Positions 25,611-37,230 of a stretch of DNA of 64,000 nt are shown here, in pieces (the stretch's first letter is position 1; each line of letters begins with the position of its first letter). The DNA comes from Hemibagrus wyckioides (Eukaryota > Chordata > Actinopteri > Siluriformes > Bagridae). The notes under the pieces are model-generated. The model did not search any database. It was not told where the DNA came from and saw only the letters and a program-made list of their open reading frames with translations. The position numbers were made by a program, and so were the translations under genes. The stretch spans positions 5,911,780 to 5,975,779 of the forward strand of contig NC_080710.1 of the NCBI RefSeq assembly GCF_019097595.1. The letters run 5' to 3'.

Positions 25611-25796
25611 AAGAAAAGAAATTGGCTCATGGCTGTTTGAAGAAGGTATGTGATGGCATTATCTGTAAAGTTTTAGGGGAGGTAAACAAATTGTAGTGGT
25701 AAACAGCTCTGTAAACTGAATCCTAGAGCAGCTGTGTTGAAACTGTCACTGTATAATATTATTGTGCAATATTACTGATTATACTGTGTATCTCAT

Positions 25797-25986
25797 ACCA
25801 TTGTTCTGTACATACTGCACAATTCTCATGCCATTGTTCTGTACATACTGCACAATTCTCATGCCATTGTTCTGTACATACTGCACAATTCTCATGCCAT
25901 TGTTCTGTACATACTGCACAATTCTCATGCCATTGTTCTGTACATACTGCACAATTCTCATGCCATTGTCCTGTACATACTGCACA
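25797..25986. repeat. 33-bp minisatellite, about six units
   Basis: The unit begins 'ccattgttctgtacatactg' and ends 'cacaattctcatg'. It is repeated nearly perfectly, with one substitution in the last unit ('ccattgtcctg'). Because 33 is a multiple of three, long frames with an 11-residue period run through it on both strands. I treat these frames as a by-product. Confidence 0.9.
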
Positions 25987-26018
25987 GTAATGCAACATAT
26001 ATTCTTATATGGAACATA

Positions 26019-26265
26019 TACAGCTCTGGAAAAAAAATAAGAGACCACTGTCCAATCTCCAGATTTGAACCCTATTGAAAACCTTTGGAATGTCATCAAG
26101 AGGAAGATGGATGGTCACAAACTATCAAGCAAAGCTGAGCTGTTTGCTTTTTTGCAAAAAGAGTGGTATAAAGTTCCGCAACAGCAATGTGGAAAAACTA
26201 GAGGAGAGCATGGAGCCAAAACACATGCAGATTGGGGTTATTCCACCAAATACTGATTTCTTAAT
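26019..26265 (+). mobile_element. Internally deleted Tc1-like element
   Basis: A Tc1-type end ('cagctctgg' with 'ataagagaccact' after it) is joined directly to the transposase C-terminus: SPDLNPIENLWNVIKRKMDG, then KAELFAFLQKEW (about 26053-26160). The DNA-binding and most catalytic parts are missing. The right end is not visible. Confidence 0.65.
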
Positions 26266-26439
26266 GTTATTTATCCAAAGCATCAACACAATTTGTTTAC
26301 AAATGATTTGCATTTTGTTTTATTTGAGTTATAGCTCTGCAAATACTGCATGATCTTGGGTTATTTTGATGTGTTGTCATTTCTTTTAAATATACACTCT
26401 AAATAACAATATTTATATTTTGAATTTAGGAGAAATATT

Positions 26440-26570
26440 GTCAGCAGTTACTTATCAGTGTCTTTTATAACTGCAATGTCTGGAGCTGCACTAAAGAATT
26501 TCACTCACTTCTACACTTGTGTTGTTGATGATGTGACAATAAAGAGATTTGATTTGATTTGATTTGATAA
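26440..26570 (+). repeat. LINE 3' tail with gattt repeats
   Basis: 'actgcaatgtctggagctgcac' leads to 'gtgacaataaagag' and a short tandem 'atttg' tail. This is the 3' end of a fish non-LTR element. Confidence 0.5.
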
Positions 26571-28749
26571 TTTCCTCCTGTAGTGCCTTTGTGGCAAGCA
26601 CCACATTTTAGGCAGTGGAGAGCAATCTCAGAGCATTGTGGATGGTTTTATCCACTCATGGCTTCTCAATGGGGAACATTCTCATGAGGGTTTTGTAAGT
26701 TATACAGAGCGCCCTGCAGAGCAGTCATCGATCGAACCCTCTGAAGTGGAGCTTCCTATTTTCGTGTTTGTTTATATCTAGACATGAGGAAGTTTGTGGC
26801 ATGGTCTGATTTAAGATAAGATAATCTTTTATTTGCCCCACAGCCGGGGAAATGTGCAAACAGTGGATGTGATTGCGAATTATGGCTGTCTGTCTGTCTG
26901 TGTAACAGTAGTCCAGTGATTTCTTGCCCCGGTGAGCCTCATGTAGTTCCCATGAGGTCGTGTTTGTGTCCATGTAATATAATGTGCTCTGGCCTTTGGA
27001 ATTCACATTTTCACATTCAAAGTGAAAAGGTGTTGCTCCAAAAACAATGTGTTGTTGTAGGAAGTGAACATAGATACCTGAGGCAGTAAGACTGTGATTT
27101 CCTAGTGTGCTTTCACTTTCGATTGCTACTTGCGACTGCACCTTCTCTTACAGGGTCATTGTCATTATTTTATGAACTGGAAGTAGACATCAGAGCAGTC
27201 GTGACAGCCTAATGCAGCTGCCAGGTTGGGATTTTCTTGCTTTAATTCACTATGAAAAGCTTTCTTTTAATATATTCGACAATTGGGCCTGGGCACTTGG
27301 GGTAGAGGACTGGTCCTTTCTTGATGATGGTGTTTTCCTCACCATGTGTAGTGCTCCTCATCTTCACGAGTGTGTGTGTGTGTGTGTGTGTGTGCAAGAA
27401 AGGTACATTTACTGAGAGGTTAGCCTGACCCTCTGCCTCTGTTTGTTGGCCCCAGTTCCCTGCATGTTAATTCCTAGGGTGGCATAGTTGGGTAGTACAA
27501 AAACTGTTGCCTGATAAATCTTTTAGTGCAATTCGCTATAATTGCTTTCCCAACTTCCTTTTCCTTACCCTTGCTCCCGCCACAATAACATACATAACCA
27601 CAAAAAATCAGTCACCAATTTGTATTTAAAGGGCTATCAGGGCCATATTCTGAATTTCTATAAACATTTGCAGATAGAAAAAAGCAGTAAGATTTTTTTG
27701 GGGGAGATTATTCATGAAAGCCCACAATACTGTCTGAGAACAGTGTTTGCGTCTATTCTAGACACAGTAAGGGTTAACCAGAATACAGTATGACCCACTC
27801 ATTATTGTAGACACACCACACAAAACTGGATGAGGCAATTGAATGTTTAGAGTCAAGACTGCAAGCTGCCAGCTAACTCAAATTCCTCAAGCTAAAAAAT
27901 GATAGTAATATTTCAACATTGTAGATACTACACTTGTACTTTAATACAGACATTCACAAGTTTGAACCTGAACTTAATTTGTAGTTCTTAACTGTAGTAA
28001 GTTTCTTATTGCTTCTCGATCACCATATCTCTCCAGCCTAACAGAAGATAACAAAAATAATCCTAGATTCTATTTTATTTTACACTAGCAAGGTTAACTT
28101 GGAACAAATTCACCACCAAAGTGTAGATGCAAATTCATGCTCTAATCAAGCTATCAGTATGCATGTAAGAATTCACAGCATGCAAGCTCTGCAACTGTCA
28201 GAAACTGGATGTTGTTCATGAACTCTGGGAAAGCTGATGTTGAAGTTTGTTGTAGTGTCTTCCATTGAGCAGATGCATTGGTTGAATCTGACCTCTATAG
28301 GCCTGGATAAGATCTTTCATCGTGACTGAATTTTGGTGAAGAAGCTTGAGAACCTAATAGCCTAATAAACCTTTAAGCGTGATGGCACACATTAGATCAT
28401 GTATCTATAACGTGACTGTCTGCTTTTGTGAGCAGGTAATGAGCGTCACAACAAAATGACATTCTCAAGATTTCAAGGGAGGGTCCCCTCTGTTGGTGTG
28501 GTGGTGAACTGTCGCTGACAGATGTGACAAAATAAAATAAAAAAGTTTCTGTCAGACAGTGGTAAAATATAGCAAGGTGTTTCACATTTTCCAGTTTATC
28601 TGAATGTTCCGGTTTTGTGGTTTTGTCTGTGGTGAAGATGTTATGTTTTTTTTTTCCATACCTGTTGGCTTGTCTCAATTCATGTGAATTTACAAAGAGA
28701 CAGCAGCATGGACTGAATTAGCAGCATCCAATTTTAAAATCCAGCATAA
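26571..28749. other. Intergenic, few recognisable features
   Basis: It contains a short LINE-like piece near 26815-26880 ('cttttatttgccccacagccgggg'), a (GT)n run at 27369-27396, and a piece near 28460-28510 ('gggtcccctctgttggtgtgg') that resembles dispersed repeats at 25218 and 54262. The 138-codon minus-strand frame at 26725-27141 has no known motif, and I see no support for it as a gene. Confidence 0.45.
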
Positions 28750-29035
28750 ATTACATACAATAATGAGTACATAAACATCAGAGAATATTTCTTGCTAAAG
28801 CTATTTCTTGCCATTTCTGGTGCTAACTAAGCATAGATTCAATGAAAATAAGTTGCTACTGTAACTAATATAACTAAGTTACATTTAATGTTGCACAGAA
28901 AGTGCTGGAAAACTAGTATCAGAGCTGCTAACTTCGAAAATTATTGCACAGACTGACCAATTCTATGTTTGTTAGACTAATCCACTAAGTTGGGAAATTC
29001 AGTTCTCTACTGAGACTAAAATAATTATTACCTTG

Positions 29036-29278
29036 CATCTCATAACCACACGCCTTCCGGAGTATCAGTCAGCTCATAACCACAAAAGTGGTGTTGTTGC
29101 ATGCAAGAGCATTAGTTGTTGGCTGGGCAATCTAATGAACTTTAAACGTCATACATCGTCTCCATAGAGCTCCAGACTCGTCATAAAAACAGAAGTGTGA
29201 AAACCAGAAACCTCAATCATCAGAACAGGCTTGGGTATCTCATATCTCATTTGACTTGAGGCTTTATTGTTGAATTCT
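29036..29278 (+). promoter_or_regulatory. Gene C promoter-proximal block and probable exon 1
   Basis: It carries the 'gagcattagttgttggctggg' block (about 29107) and 'cataaaaacagaagtgtgaaaaccag' (about 29183), and ends at the donor 'gaattct|gtaagtatg' (after 29278). The order is the same as upstream of A, F and G. A non-coding first exon is inferred. Confidence 0.5.
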
Positions 29279-29590
29279 GTAAGTATGTTGTGATAGTGTT
29301 GTTCCAGAGAACTAACTATTATATATAACTTTTAACTAACTATTACATTACTATATTAAGTGTTGCTTGTTGGGTGATATTTATTTTGTTCATTGTTGAA
29401 TGCATTCATCATGAGCAAAAGAGGCTCTGCAGTTCAGAAGAATACTGACTCATACTTTAATGACCTGGCATTTAACATTAAAGGTGTTTACCCTGCTTTT
29501 CTGATTGGTTCATGCTTTTTTCCTTTCTGTTGTTTTTTTGTCTTTTTCTGTATCTTTATCCATAGTATGACTGTTAAATGCTGAATAGCA

Positions 29591-29867
29591 ATGATGTCGA
29601 ACAGCTCTGATTATTTGGACAGTGTAACATCCAGGTAAGGACACATTCAATTCCAAATATAAAAGGGAGTTAAACGTACTTTTAAAGCAAATTAAAATAT
29701 TTTCATGTACGTAAATTGAAATGTTTGAACCTTGTATCCTATTTGGATACTTTGTCAGTTACTCTAAGATGAGTAATGAGCTAAGAGGAAATCTATGATG
29801 TCTAAAACCACTTCAGGTGTCTGCTGGATCATTATCTCTGCCCTCTAGCTAATGCGGACTATATAGG

Positions 29868-29909
<42 letters not shown>

Positions 29910-32231
29910 AAATTACTAATTAATTAATGACTAATAACATGCACATAAAAGTTAAAAATTACAGGTGTGGATATAAACAGGTCATTACATTATTTATATT
30001 ATTAGTTAGATTATTTGCATATATAAATTAGGTAAATACTGTACTCATCTGTATTAAAGCCATTCTAAAGGATTTCTGTAAATTTAGATTAACTGTGTCT
30101 TAAATGTTATTTATTTGCCTTTAAGAAAAGCACTACTAAAGTTTCCGCTTGTCTTCTTACAGATAGGGGAAGTATATTTACATCATTAAAAAAAAAATGA
30201 TCACAGAACTGAATGACATTTAGCTGAAGTGCTGGTTCCATTCAAAAGTCGTTGGTATTGCTTAATTATGATAAACACTGCAACGAAAAAATTCTACCAC
30301 TTTTGCAATGATTTGCCAGATAAGAATAAAAAAGGCTGTGTTATGGACGTGTTAGAATAAATTCTTAGTATTTTTATTATGTACTCAATTATTGTTTATT
30401 ATATATTCTAAAGCTAGATTCAAAACTTTAAATGGAATTTTTTTAAAATAATTATTAAGCTGTTAACACGCAAGATAACACCTAAACCTTTCCACCTGTT
30501 GCATTTAACAACAACAAAAAGAATTTGGGTCATATTGAATTTCATATCCATGATAGTGAAAAGAAAGGAAGTGTAATTATTTTGCACTACATGTTATTTA
30601 CACAGCCAGTCACACATTAGCCACAAGGTACTAAACCAAGCTTGTGAAAATGCATTGTGCAGGATGTGGTCAGGTTTAACATATTTCCTTGCTGATACAA
30701 ATCATACATTCATGCCATGTTATGTATTTTGATTGGACTTGAGTAGTATCCTGTAGATGGAAATATAAAAAACATTTTAACATGACACCAAACTCTCAGA
30801 CAGCGGCACTGGTCTTGATATTGCTCCTTGTTTGAGTCAGTAAGAAAATTAAGTAGCTAAGACTCACCTCTATTATAGTGCATAAATCCACAATTATATC
30901 TCAGAACTGAAGGTGTATAATTTTAGAATTTATCCTAATCACACTTCTCTGAATGCCATATGTCATGTACTGAGGCTCTAATATAATAATGCATTAATTT
31001 TTAATAATATAATTTACGTATAATAATTAAGTTAATTTACTGTCCGCTGTGTCACCCAAATGAGGATGGGTTCAGTTCTGAGCCTGGTTCCTCTCAAGGT
31101 TTCTTTCTCATATTATCTCTGGGAATGACCATTGTTAAATGTACTTATGAAATGAATTGAATTAATAATGCTTTCCTTATACTTTTCAGCATGATGACAA
31201 CAGAGTATTACTCTTATGAATATGACCCTGAGGCAGAACCATGTAATTACAATAAAGCTGGACAACATTTTCTCCCGGTTCTCTACTCGCTGTTCTTTGT
31301 GGTTGGATTCCTGGGCAACATGCTGGTGCTGTGGGTGATCCTGAGAGGTGTTCAGATGAAAAGCATGACTGATGTTTCTCTCCTGAACCTGGCCATTGCT
31401 GACCTTCTGCTACTCTTCACTCTCCCCTTCCTGGCTCACTATGCAAGGGATACCTGGGTTTTTGGTAATGCCATGTGCAGGCTGGTCCTCGGTGTGTACT
31501 ACATCGGATTTTATGCTGGAATTTTCTTTATCGTCTTGATGAGCATCGACAGATACTTGGCTATCGTCCATGCTGTGTTTGCCTTAAGAATCCGATCAAA
31601 AATGTTTGGGATTTTAGCTAGCATGGGCATTTGGATTGCAGCTATAATATCATCCTTTCCTGAGCTACAGCATCTTGGAGTTGAAAATGATGCAACGCTA
31701 GTTTGTAATGCTTATCCAAAGAATGTTGACCACAATGATGTTAGAAGTTTAGCATTCATAAAAATGAACATTTTGGGCCTGCTTATTCCACTGATTGTTG
31801 TGGGATTTTGCTACTTGATGGTGCTCCAGAGGCTTCAGACCATCCGTTCTTCTAAAAAACTGGCCATTCGCCTTGTTGTCGTGGTCATGGTGGTCTTCTT
31901 CTGCTGTTGGACGCCGTACAACATTGCAGCAATCCTCAAAGCACTGGAGCTTAAGAAGATCCTTAATCCATCTTGTAAGGGCAGCAATAATATTCAACTG
32001 GCACTGCAAGCAACTGAAGCCATAGCGTACTCACACAGCTGCATCAATCCGTTTCTCTATGTGTTTGTGGGGGAAAAGTTCAGGAGACAACTCGCCAGGC
32101 TCCTGCGCCAGACACCATGCGTCCATGTGCAGTGTGTGAAGAGCTATATGAATCAGGCTGCCGGCTCAGTGCAGTCCCGTACCACAAGTGTGGATGAACG
32201 CATAGTTAGTATGAATGTTGGAGGAGCATGA
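29591..32231 (+). CDS. Chemokine receptor C (CCR-like GPCR), two coding exons
   Basis: Intact partner of pseudogene B. Exons: 29591-29634 (14 codons plus 2 nt, donor 'atccag|gtaagg') and 31190-32231 (acceptor 'cttttcag|c'), giving about 361 residues. Exon 3 has its own ATG at 31191, so a 346-residue form is possible, but the phase-2 join with the conserved upstream ATG is the better model. The N-terminus is acidic and tyrosine-rich (DYLDS in exon 2, then TEYYSYEYDPEAEPC), typical of sulfated chemokine-binding N-termini; NSS in exon 2 is a glycosylation site. Helices 1-7 are complete: LNLAIADLLLLFTLPF, DRYLAIVHAVFALRIR, CCWTPYNIAA, TEAIAYSHSCINPFLY, VGEKFRR. The tail has serines and threonines suited to kinase and arrestin control. 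Expected role: a plasma-membrane, Gi-coupled leukocyte receptor. Confidence 0.9.
29866..29908. repeat. (AT)n microsatellite in intron 2 of C
   Basis: Uninterrupted 'ta' dinucleotides between 'gggac' and 'gtcaaatt'. Absent from pseudogene B. Confidence 0.85.
31035..31170 (+). repeat. LINE 3' UTR fragment in intron 2 of C
   Basis: 'cacccaaatgaggatgggttc' through 'aatgaccattgttaaatg' matches the LINE piece in B at 16985-17260 in shorter form. It ends close to the exon 3 acceptor. Confidence 0.6.
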
Positions 32232-33838
32232 CATTTTATTCAGCAAATAAATCTCATTTTGTATGAGCTTATATATCCTTATATATATCCCTTCTTATAT
32301 AACCCATACCTTTAGGTAAGTACAGATTACCGTTCAAAGCATTTCTGTAAAGCATGCTTTCAGAAAAAAAAAGGGATAATATATTGTACCTTCCCTTTTT
32401 CGCTAGAGTATATGTATACTATATGGCCAAAATGTATGAACATAGACATTTGACCATCACACCACCATGTAATTCTTGATTATCCTATTCCAAATCCATT
32501 ACGAATTTGGTTCTGTTAGTGTCAGGATCAACCTTCACTCCTGAAGGAAGACTAATTGTTAGATTTTGAAACATACACTCCATTCACATGTAAGAGCATT
32601 AGTGTTAGATGAGAACAGACACTGATGTGAAATGAAAAAGCCTGATATGCAGTCATTCAGATAATCCCAAATGTGTGACTGTATCTACAAATGTGAGTCA
32701 AGTCATTGCGCAGAAGCAGGTCACTCTGTTTTTTTCCCTCCTAACCTTGGCAAACCATATATTTCTTGATCTCACTTTGTACACAAGGCACATCACAAGG
32801 GCCTTCTTTGTGGCAAGAGTGCTAGTAAGACCTAAATATAGATGTTTTTGGTTAGATGCCCACATCCTTTTGGCCTTTATGTGTACATGTATGTATCTTT
32901 AACTTGTAGAAAAAAGAACTTACTGTATTTAGAAATATTTAAAGTATATAGATATTTTTTTAGAGTAAAGCTTAGATTATATTTGCTTTAACTATATGTA
33001 TATGCACTCAATATTGCTGTTGATTGTTTAGACTGTCATTTGTGTAATCAGAAATGACCAGTGTTTAGAGTTGTCATATACATAAACTCAAGAACCATTT
33101 ACCTAGACAGAAAATACAAGGAAAAACCATGCAAACTCTGGTAAACATGGCAACAACAAAAGAAAACTGACAGAAAGCAGATCTTAAATAAGGTAAATAA
33201 GGAAACACGAAAGTTTGAATCATCAGTGAATCATGTGACATGCTCATGTGATGTGCTGGTTGATGGGTAATGTAGTTTGTGTCTTGTATTATGCATAAAT
33301 TGCATATTTCTGTACTATTCCAGACAGTTATGTGCAATTAAGTTCAAACACTAACCTTTTCTCCATTTTCGTTATTATGGTCAGTGTTTGAATCTATCAA
33401 TATATCAGTCCTGTGTACCTGTTTTCTAAATCATCTCATTTGCAACTACTGCATATGAAACTGAGACACTTAACACGTCTGATGAACTGGAAAATATTTG
33501 GCTCTGATGTGCCATCTAGTGAATCCCCAGATATACACAACCTACAAAGATGAATTATTTCCAGTTTTCTATGTAAAAGTAAAAAAGGTATTACTCAAAT
33601 TCATCAGATTGTGTAAGAATGTATTTAAAATCTAAAAATGTTAGTTCTCATGAATGTTAGACAGTGCTGCACTGGATTGCTTTATTTTTGTAAATAAAAT
33701 TGTAAGGACAAACAATTAGTTGTCTTTGTCGAACTGAATAATTATGATTATTATTATATGTGGTGGTGGTGGTTTATTTTTATGTGGTATATTGATTATT
33801 AAATGATTATAATGGGATATTAACCCTCACCTTCATAA
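32232..33838. other. 3' flank of C
   Basis: No gene was seen. A MITE end ('tatactatatggccaaaatgtatg', about 32415) is present here but not at the same place in B. The rest follows unit 1. Confidence 0.5.
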
Positions 33839-34390
33839 CAACATTTCCACAGTGAAACATAGTGTTGGTAGCATACCATTACCTTTGGATGACATTAGAA
33901 ATATTGAAGTGGGAGGCAAAATCCACACAGTTTTCAAAATTATTTGTAAAACCAAAAAGGTTTGTGTAATTCACTGCTGTTGCTGTGAAGCCCATAATTT
34001 TGTTCAGCCAATTGCTCCCAGAAGTCATATAGTCCACAGCTATTTTGTGTAGAGTCCTTACTAGTAGTGGTGCTTATTAATACGTATTTTTACTATGCTC
34101 ATCCTTATTCCTCATGAATTCTTCAACAACTGCTTCTTTCTATTGTATGCATACTTTCCAAAGAGATTGTATGCATGGTCCTTTCTTCCTCCACGCTTTG
34201 CCCTTTCCACCACTGTACTAATGGTTAATCTTTTTCCAGAACTTTTGTGGCTCATCTCTGTACTTCTTGGTGAATTTGACTTTCTGATTCTCATTCTTAT
34301 TCTTCTCTTGAGTGGTTTGGCCTTTATAGTTCTGCTCTCAAAGTCCTCTTTGGGCAGTGGATTTTTCAGTCCTAGCAGGAACTGAAGACA
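33839..34390. mobile_element. Ancient Tc1-like fragment, unit 2
   Basis: Counterpart of 19734-20225, with the same 'cagtgaaacatagtgttgg' start and the antisense 'ctttgccctttccaccactgt' part. No coding capacity remains. Confidence 0.45.
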
Positions 34391-35510
34391 CCTTACTTGT
34401 GATATCTAGCAGGAACTGAAAACGCATTCAGTAAGACTTGCCATCACTAGGGAAGAAACCCTGCATGTGTTGATGTCTATATAAGGAACTGGCTGGCTTA
34501 ATGTATGATAATCTGCAAATTGGTAGATCTGTGTTTAAAGTTATGTGACAAGTCAGAGACTCTTAAACAAGGTTATTAACGGTAGGAATACATATAACTG
34601 ACTGCCCATTATATAAATGCAGAGATAGTGTATACCTGCTATTTTGGTGAAGAGGAGGGTGGGAACAGAGACATTTTTACGTGAGTGCTAATCTCACATT
34701 AGTTGTTGCCTTGCATGATTGAACTAATAAATCTTCACATTTACTCTGTTTAACCTGTCTGAACCTATAAATCCTGCTCATTCATCCACACTATTCAGGT
34801 GAACTTATTCATCAAAATCAGAAACACTTTATTTGCCAAATATAAGTACAAAAGAATTAAACTAGGCATATCAGCACAAAAACATATGCAACAGATAAGT
34901 GTGTGAACATAAAGTCATACAGACCTACAAAGGTGCAGACACAAATACTGTACAATTAATGATACAAACCGTTCAATACAACAATACAAATAAGATAAAA
35001 TACAAAACCCTCTCATTTAACCACAACCTTATGGTACAGCTGAACTCAACCAAGCCAGAAACCATGCAGTGACTTTCGATAGACCAACTGTACAGACCAC
35101 ATTGCAAATACTGTAACACACTACTCCCAGGCTTCCCAGTCAACTCCATTAAACCCCTTCATATGATTCAACTTGCAGGAGGATGCCTTGTTTTTTCATC
35201 CACTCCAAAAGGACCCACATCACACCCCTCTTCGTTTCCCTCAAATGTCTTCCTGTAGCCACCAGCATCAAAGTCAAGTGCATGTTACAGTTGAGGTTTA
35301 TATATATCTGGGGCCTTGTTGAGGCCCACTGCTGATGGATAGGGTCCCACTGTATTAAAGTCAGTGACAATTGTATTAAAGTCAGAGTCTACAAATATGA
35401 CACTGGAACAGTAGTATTGACAATACACATAATTAAGGACATAGTACATACTTTCCTTTCTAGGCTTTCAATACATCTGATTTGGGTTATATTGTCCTTC
35501 TTTGGACGGT

Positions 35511-36600
35511 AATGGTGGTCATGTCAATACTTTGCTTCAAGCGGTGGATAGGTTGAAAATCTCAGGAAGCTTGCTCACACAGTGATTAATATGTCCCTCT
35601 AGTTTTCGGGATGTTCTGGGATTTGAATAAACTGTGAACAACCTGTTCCTCAATGGAGAAGGATGTGAAGTGACAGACATTGCGTGGAGTGGAGGTTGGC
35701 TAAGTTCTTTTTCCTTCAAAGCAAGTCTAAAAGTTGTTGAGTCGGTTAGCCAACTTGGGGGAAAGGTTTGATTTGTGAACTCTTTGTCTTGTAGCCGGTG
35801 ATGATTTATGAGTGCCATAGTGCAGGAATGTTATATTTTTCAATGTCTTGGTCAGGATTTTAGCAGTCTTTGTTCTTTCCTCTGTCAACCTGCTTTTGGA
35901 TCTTCAGCTAGATTTTTCTTTATTTGTCATGGATGTTAGAGTACAGAATAATTCTTTCTTTGCATATCTCAGTTTGTATCAGACATTATGCAGTGCACTT
36001 AGAGCAGAGAAAGTGCTTTATTCAAGGGGATAACAGTGGCAGCTTAGTGGTGCTGTGGCATGAATCTCCTTTGATCAGCAACCCAGAACCTTAACCATTA
36101 AGCCAACCCTGTCCCAGTTGGGCTTTTGTAGAAAGACATATATGCTCACAGTAAGCGCAGACAGTGTGAACATATGACTTTTTGTGTTCTTGAGTAATGG
36201 AAAGTAGAGCCACTGGAGCATCCACAAGATCTCTTTCAAATGACTCCTAAAAAAGAAAATTAGAATGTTACTTTAAAAAAGGTCTTTAGACATACATTAT
36301 ATTTAGAATGAAAGTGAAAGGAGCAGCATCTTGTATTTAGTTGAAAACAAAAGGGACCAATTGCAAAAGGGGTTTATCTAGACTAATCCTGAGTGAGCAT
36401 ATTTAAGACAGTCTTCCATGCATGTCATGTAAAAACCTGAGATATTCCTGTGCAGCAAGACAGGAAGAACATGAAGAACAAAGATTTTGTGTTGAAAAGA
36501 TGTTTTCTTGTGATCATAATATCAAAGTGCATGACAAAACATACATGATGTTCACGATGAGGATAAACATCAGTTTTTACTTTAATAAAAGACTGCAGTA
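35511..36600. other. Intergenic
   Basis: No gene was seen. A piece near 36020-36120 ('gtggcagcttagtggtgctgtggc', then 'caacccagaaccttaaccattaagcca') has the style of a tRNA-derived SINE head. The minus-strand 93-codon frame at 35537-35818 has no known motif. Confidence 0.4.
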
Positions 36601-37230
36601 TTGTTAATGCCTTACAGCTCTAAGATCCTGGCTTTAGTCCTGAGTTTGGTTTACAGCGTGGGTTTTGACTGTATTTTTCCCCTGATATCCACTTCAGGAT
36701 CAATTAAGTAAATCAGTCTATCTAGCCTTAGGTTTGTCAGGGCTAGATAATTTCCAAATTAGTATTTGTCACTTGATAAGGCGACTCCAAAATCTGCAAA
36801 TATACCATCAAGGACACTATGTTTACAACTATGTTAGAGATGTGCTGCATAAATTGTTTGCAGCCTGCAAGATAAATGTTGACCAAATGTTTGGAAATAA
36901 CAGCGTATTCTACACTAGGTCACAAGGAACATATCCCAGAAAACTCAGGGTACAAAGCAGGGAAGACCCTGGACGAGGTGCCAAACCATCTCAAGTCACA
37001 TTTGCACACATGCATTCACACATTATGGATATTTTAGAAATGCCAATTCCAGCCAATCAGCCTATTGCACTTATATTTGGTCTGGGGCAGAAAAGAGTAC
37101 CTTGAGGAAACCCCCTAAGCCCAAAGTGAATATGCAAGCTCTGCAAAGTGGGCGGAGATGAAAATCCATCGCCCACCAAGGTGTGAGGAAAACCTGTTAA
37201 CCACTAAGCTTCCACTAACCATCCCCCACC
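36600..37230. repeat. SINE-like or composite repeat
   Basis: The left part ('ttacagctctaagatcctggctttagtcctgagtttggtttac') looks like the common SINE head that includes 'agctccagggtcctgggttc'. The right part (about 37090-37215, 'ttgaggaaaccccctaagccc', 'atatgcaagctctgcaaag', 'aaccactaagc') looks like the common fish 3' part. The 123-codon frame between them is not a recognised protein. Confidence 0.45.

Larger units (their letters stand above)
28750..35510. repeat. Segmental duplication unit 2 (partner 15175-21912)
   Basis: Collinear copy of unit 1, containing the intact gene C. Unit 2 has extra sequence in intron 2, including the AT microsatellite at about 29870. It lacks about 0.5 kb that unit 1 has before 'gcatgttacagttga' (35280 here, 21688 there). 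Confidence 0.85.

Noticed and set aside
25797..25986. CRISPR-like array
   Set aside because: Units are contiguous without unique spacers, and the window is from a eukaryotic genome. It is a minisatellite.
25759..26099. Repetitive proteins with an 11-residue period on both strands
   Set aside because: They arise automatically from a 33-bp tandem repeat and have no start context, domain or conserved flanks.
26725..27141. 138-codon minus-strand frame
   Set aside because: No recognisable motif, no splice or promoter context, and part of it overlaps LINE-like text.
36734..37105. 123-codon plus-strand frame
   Set aside because: It runs into a common SINE-like repeat end and shows no known domain.
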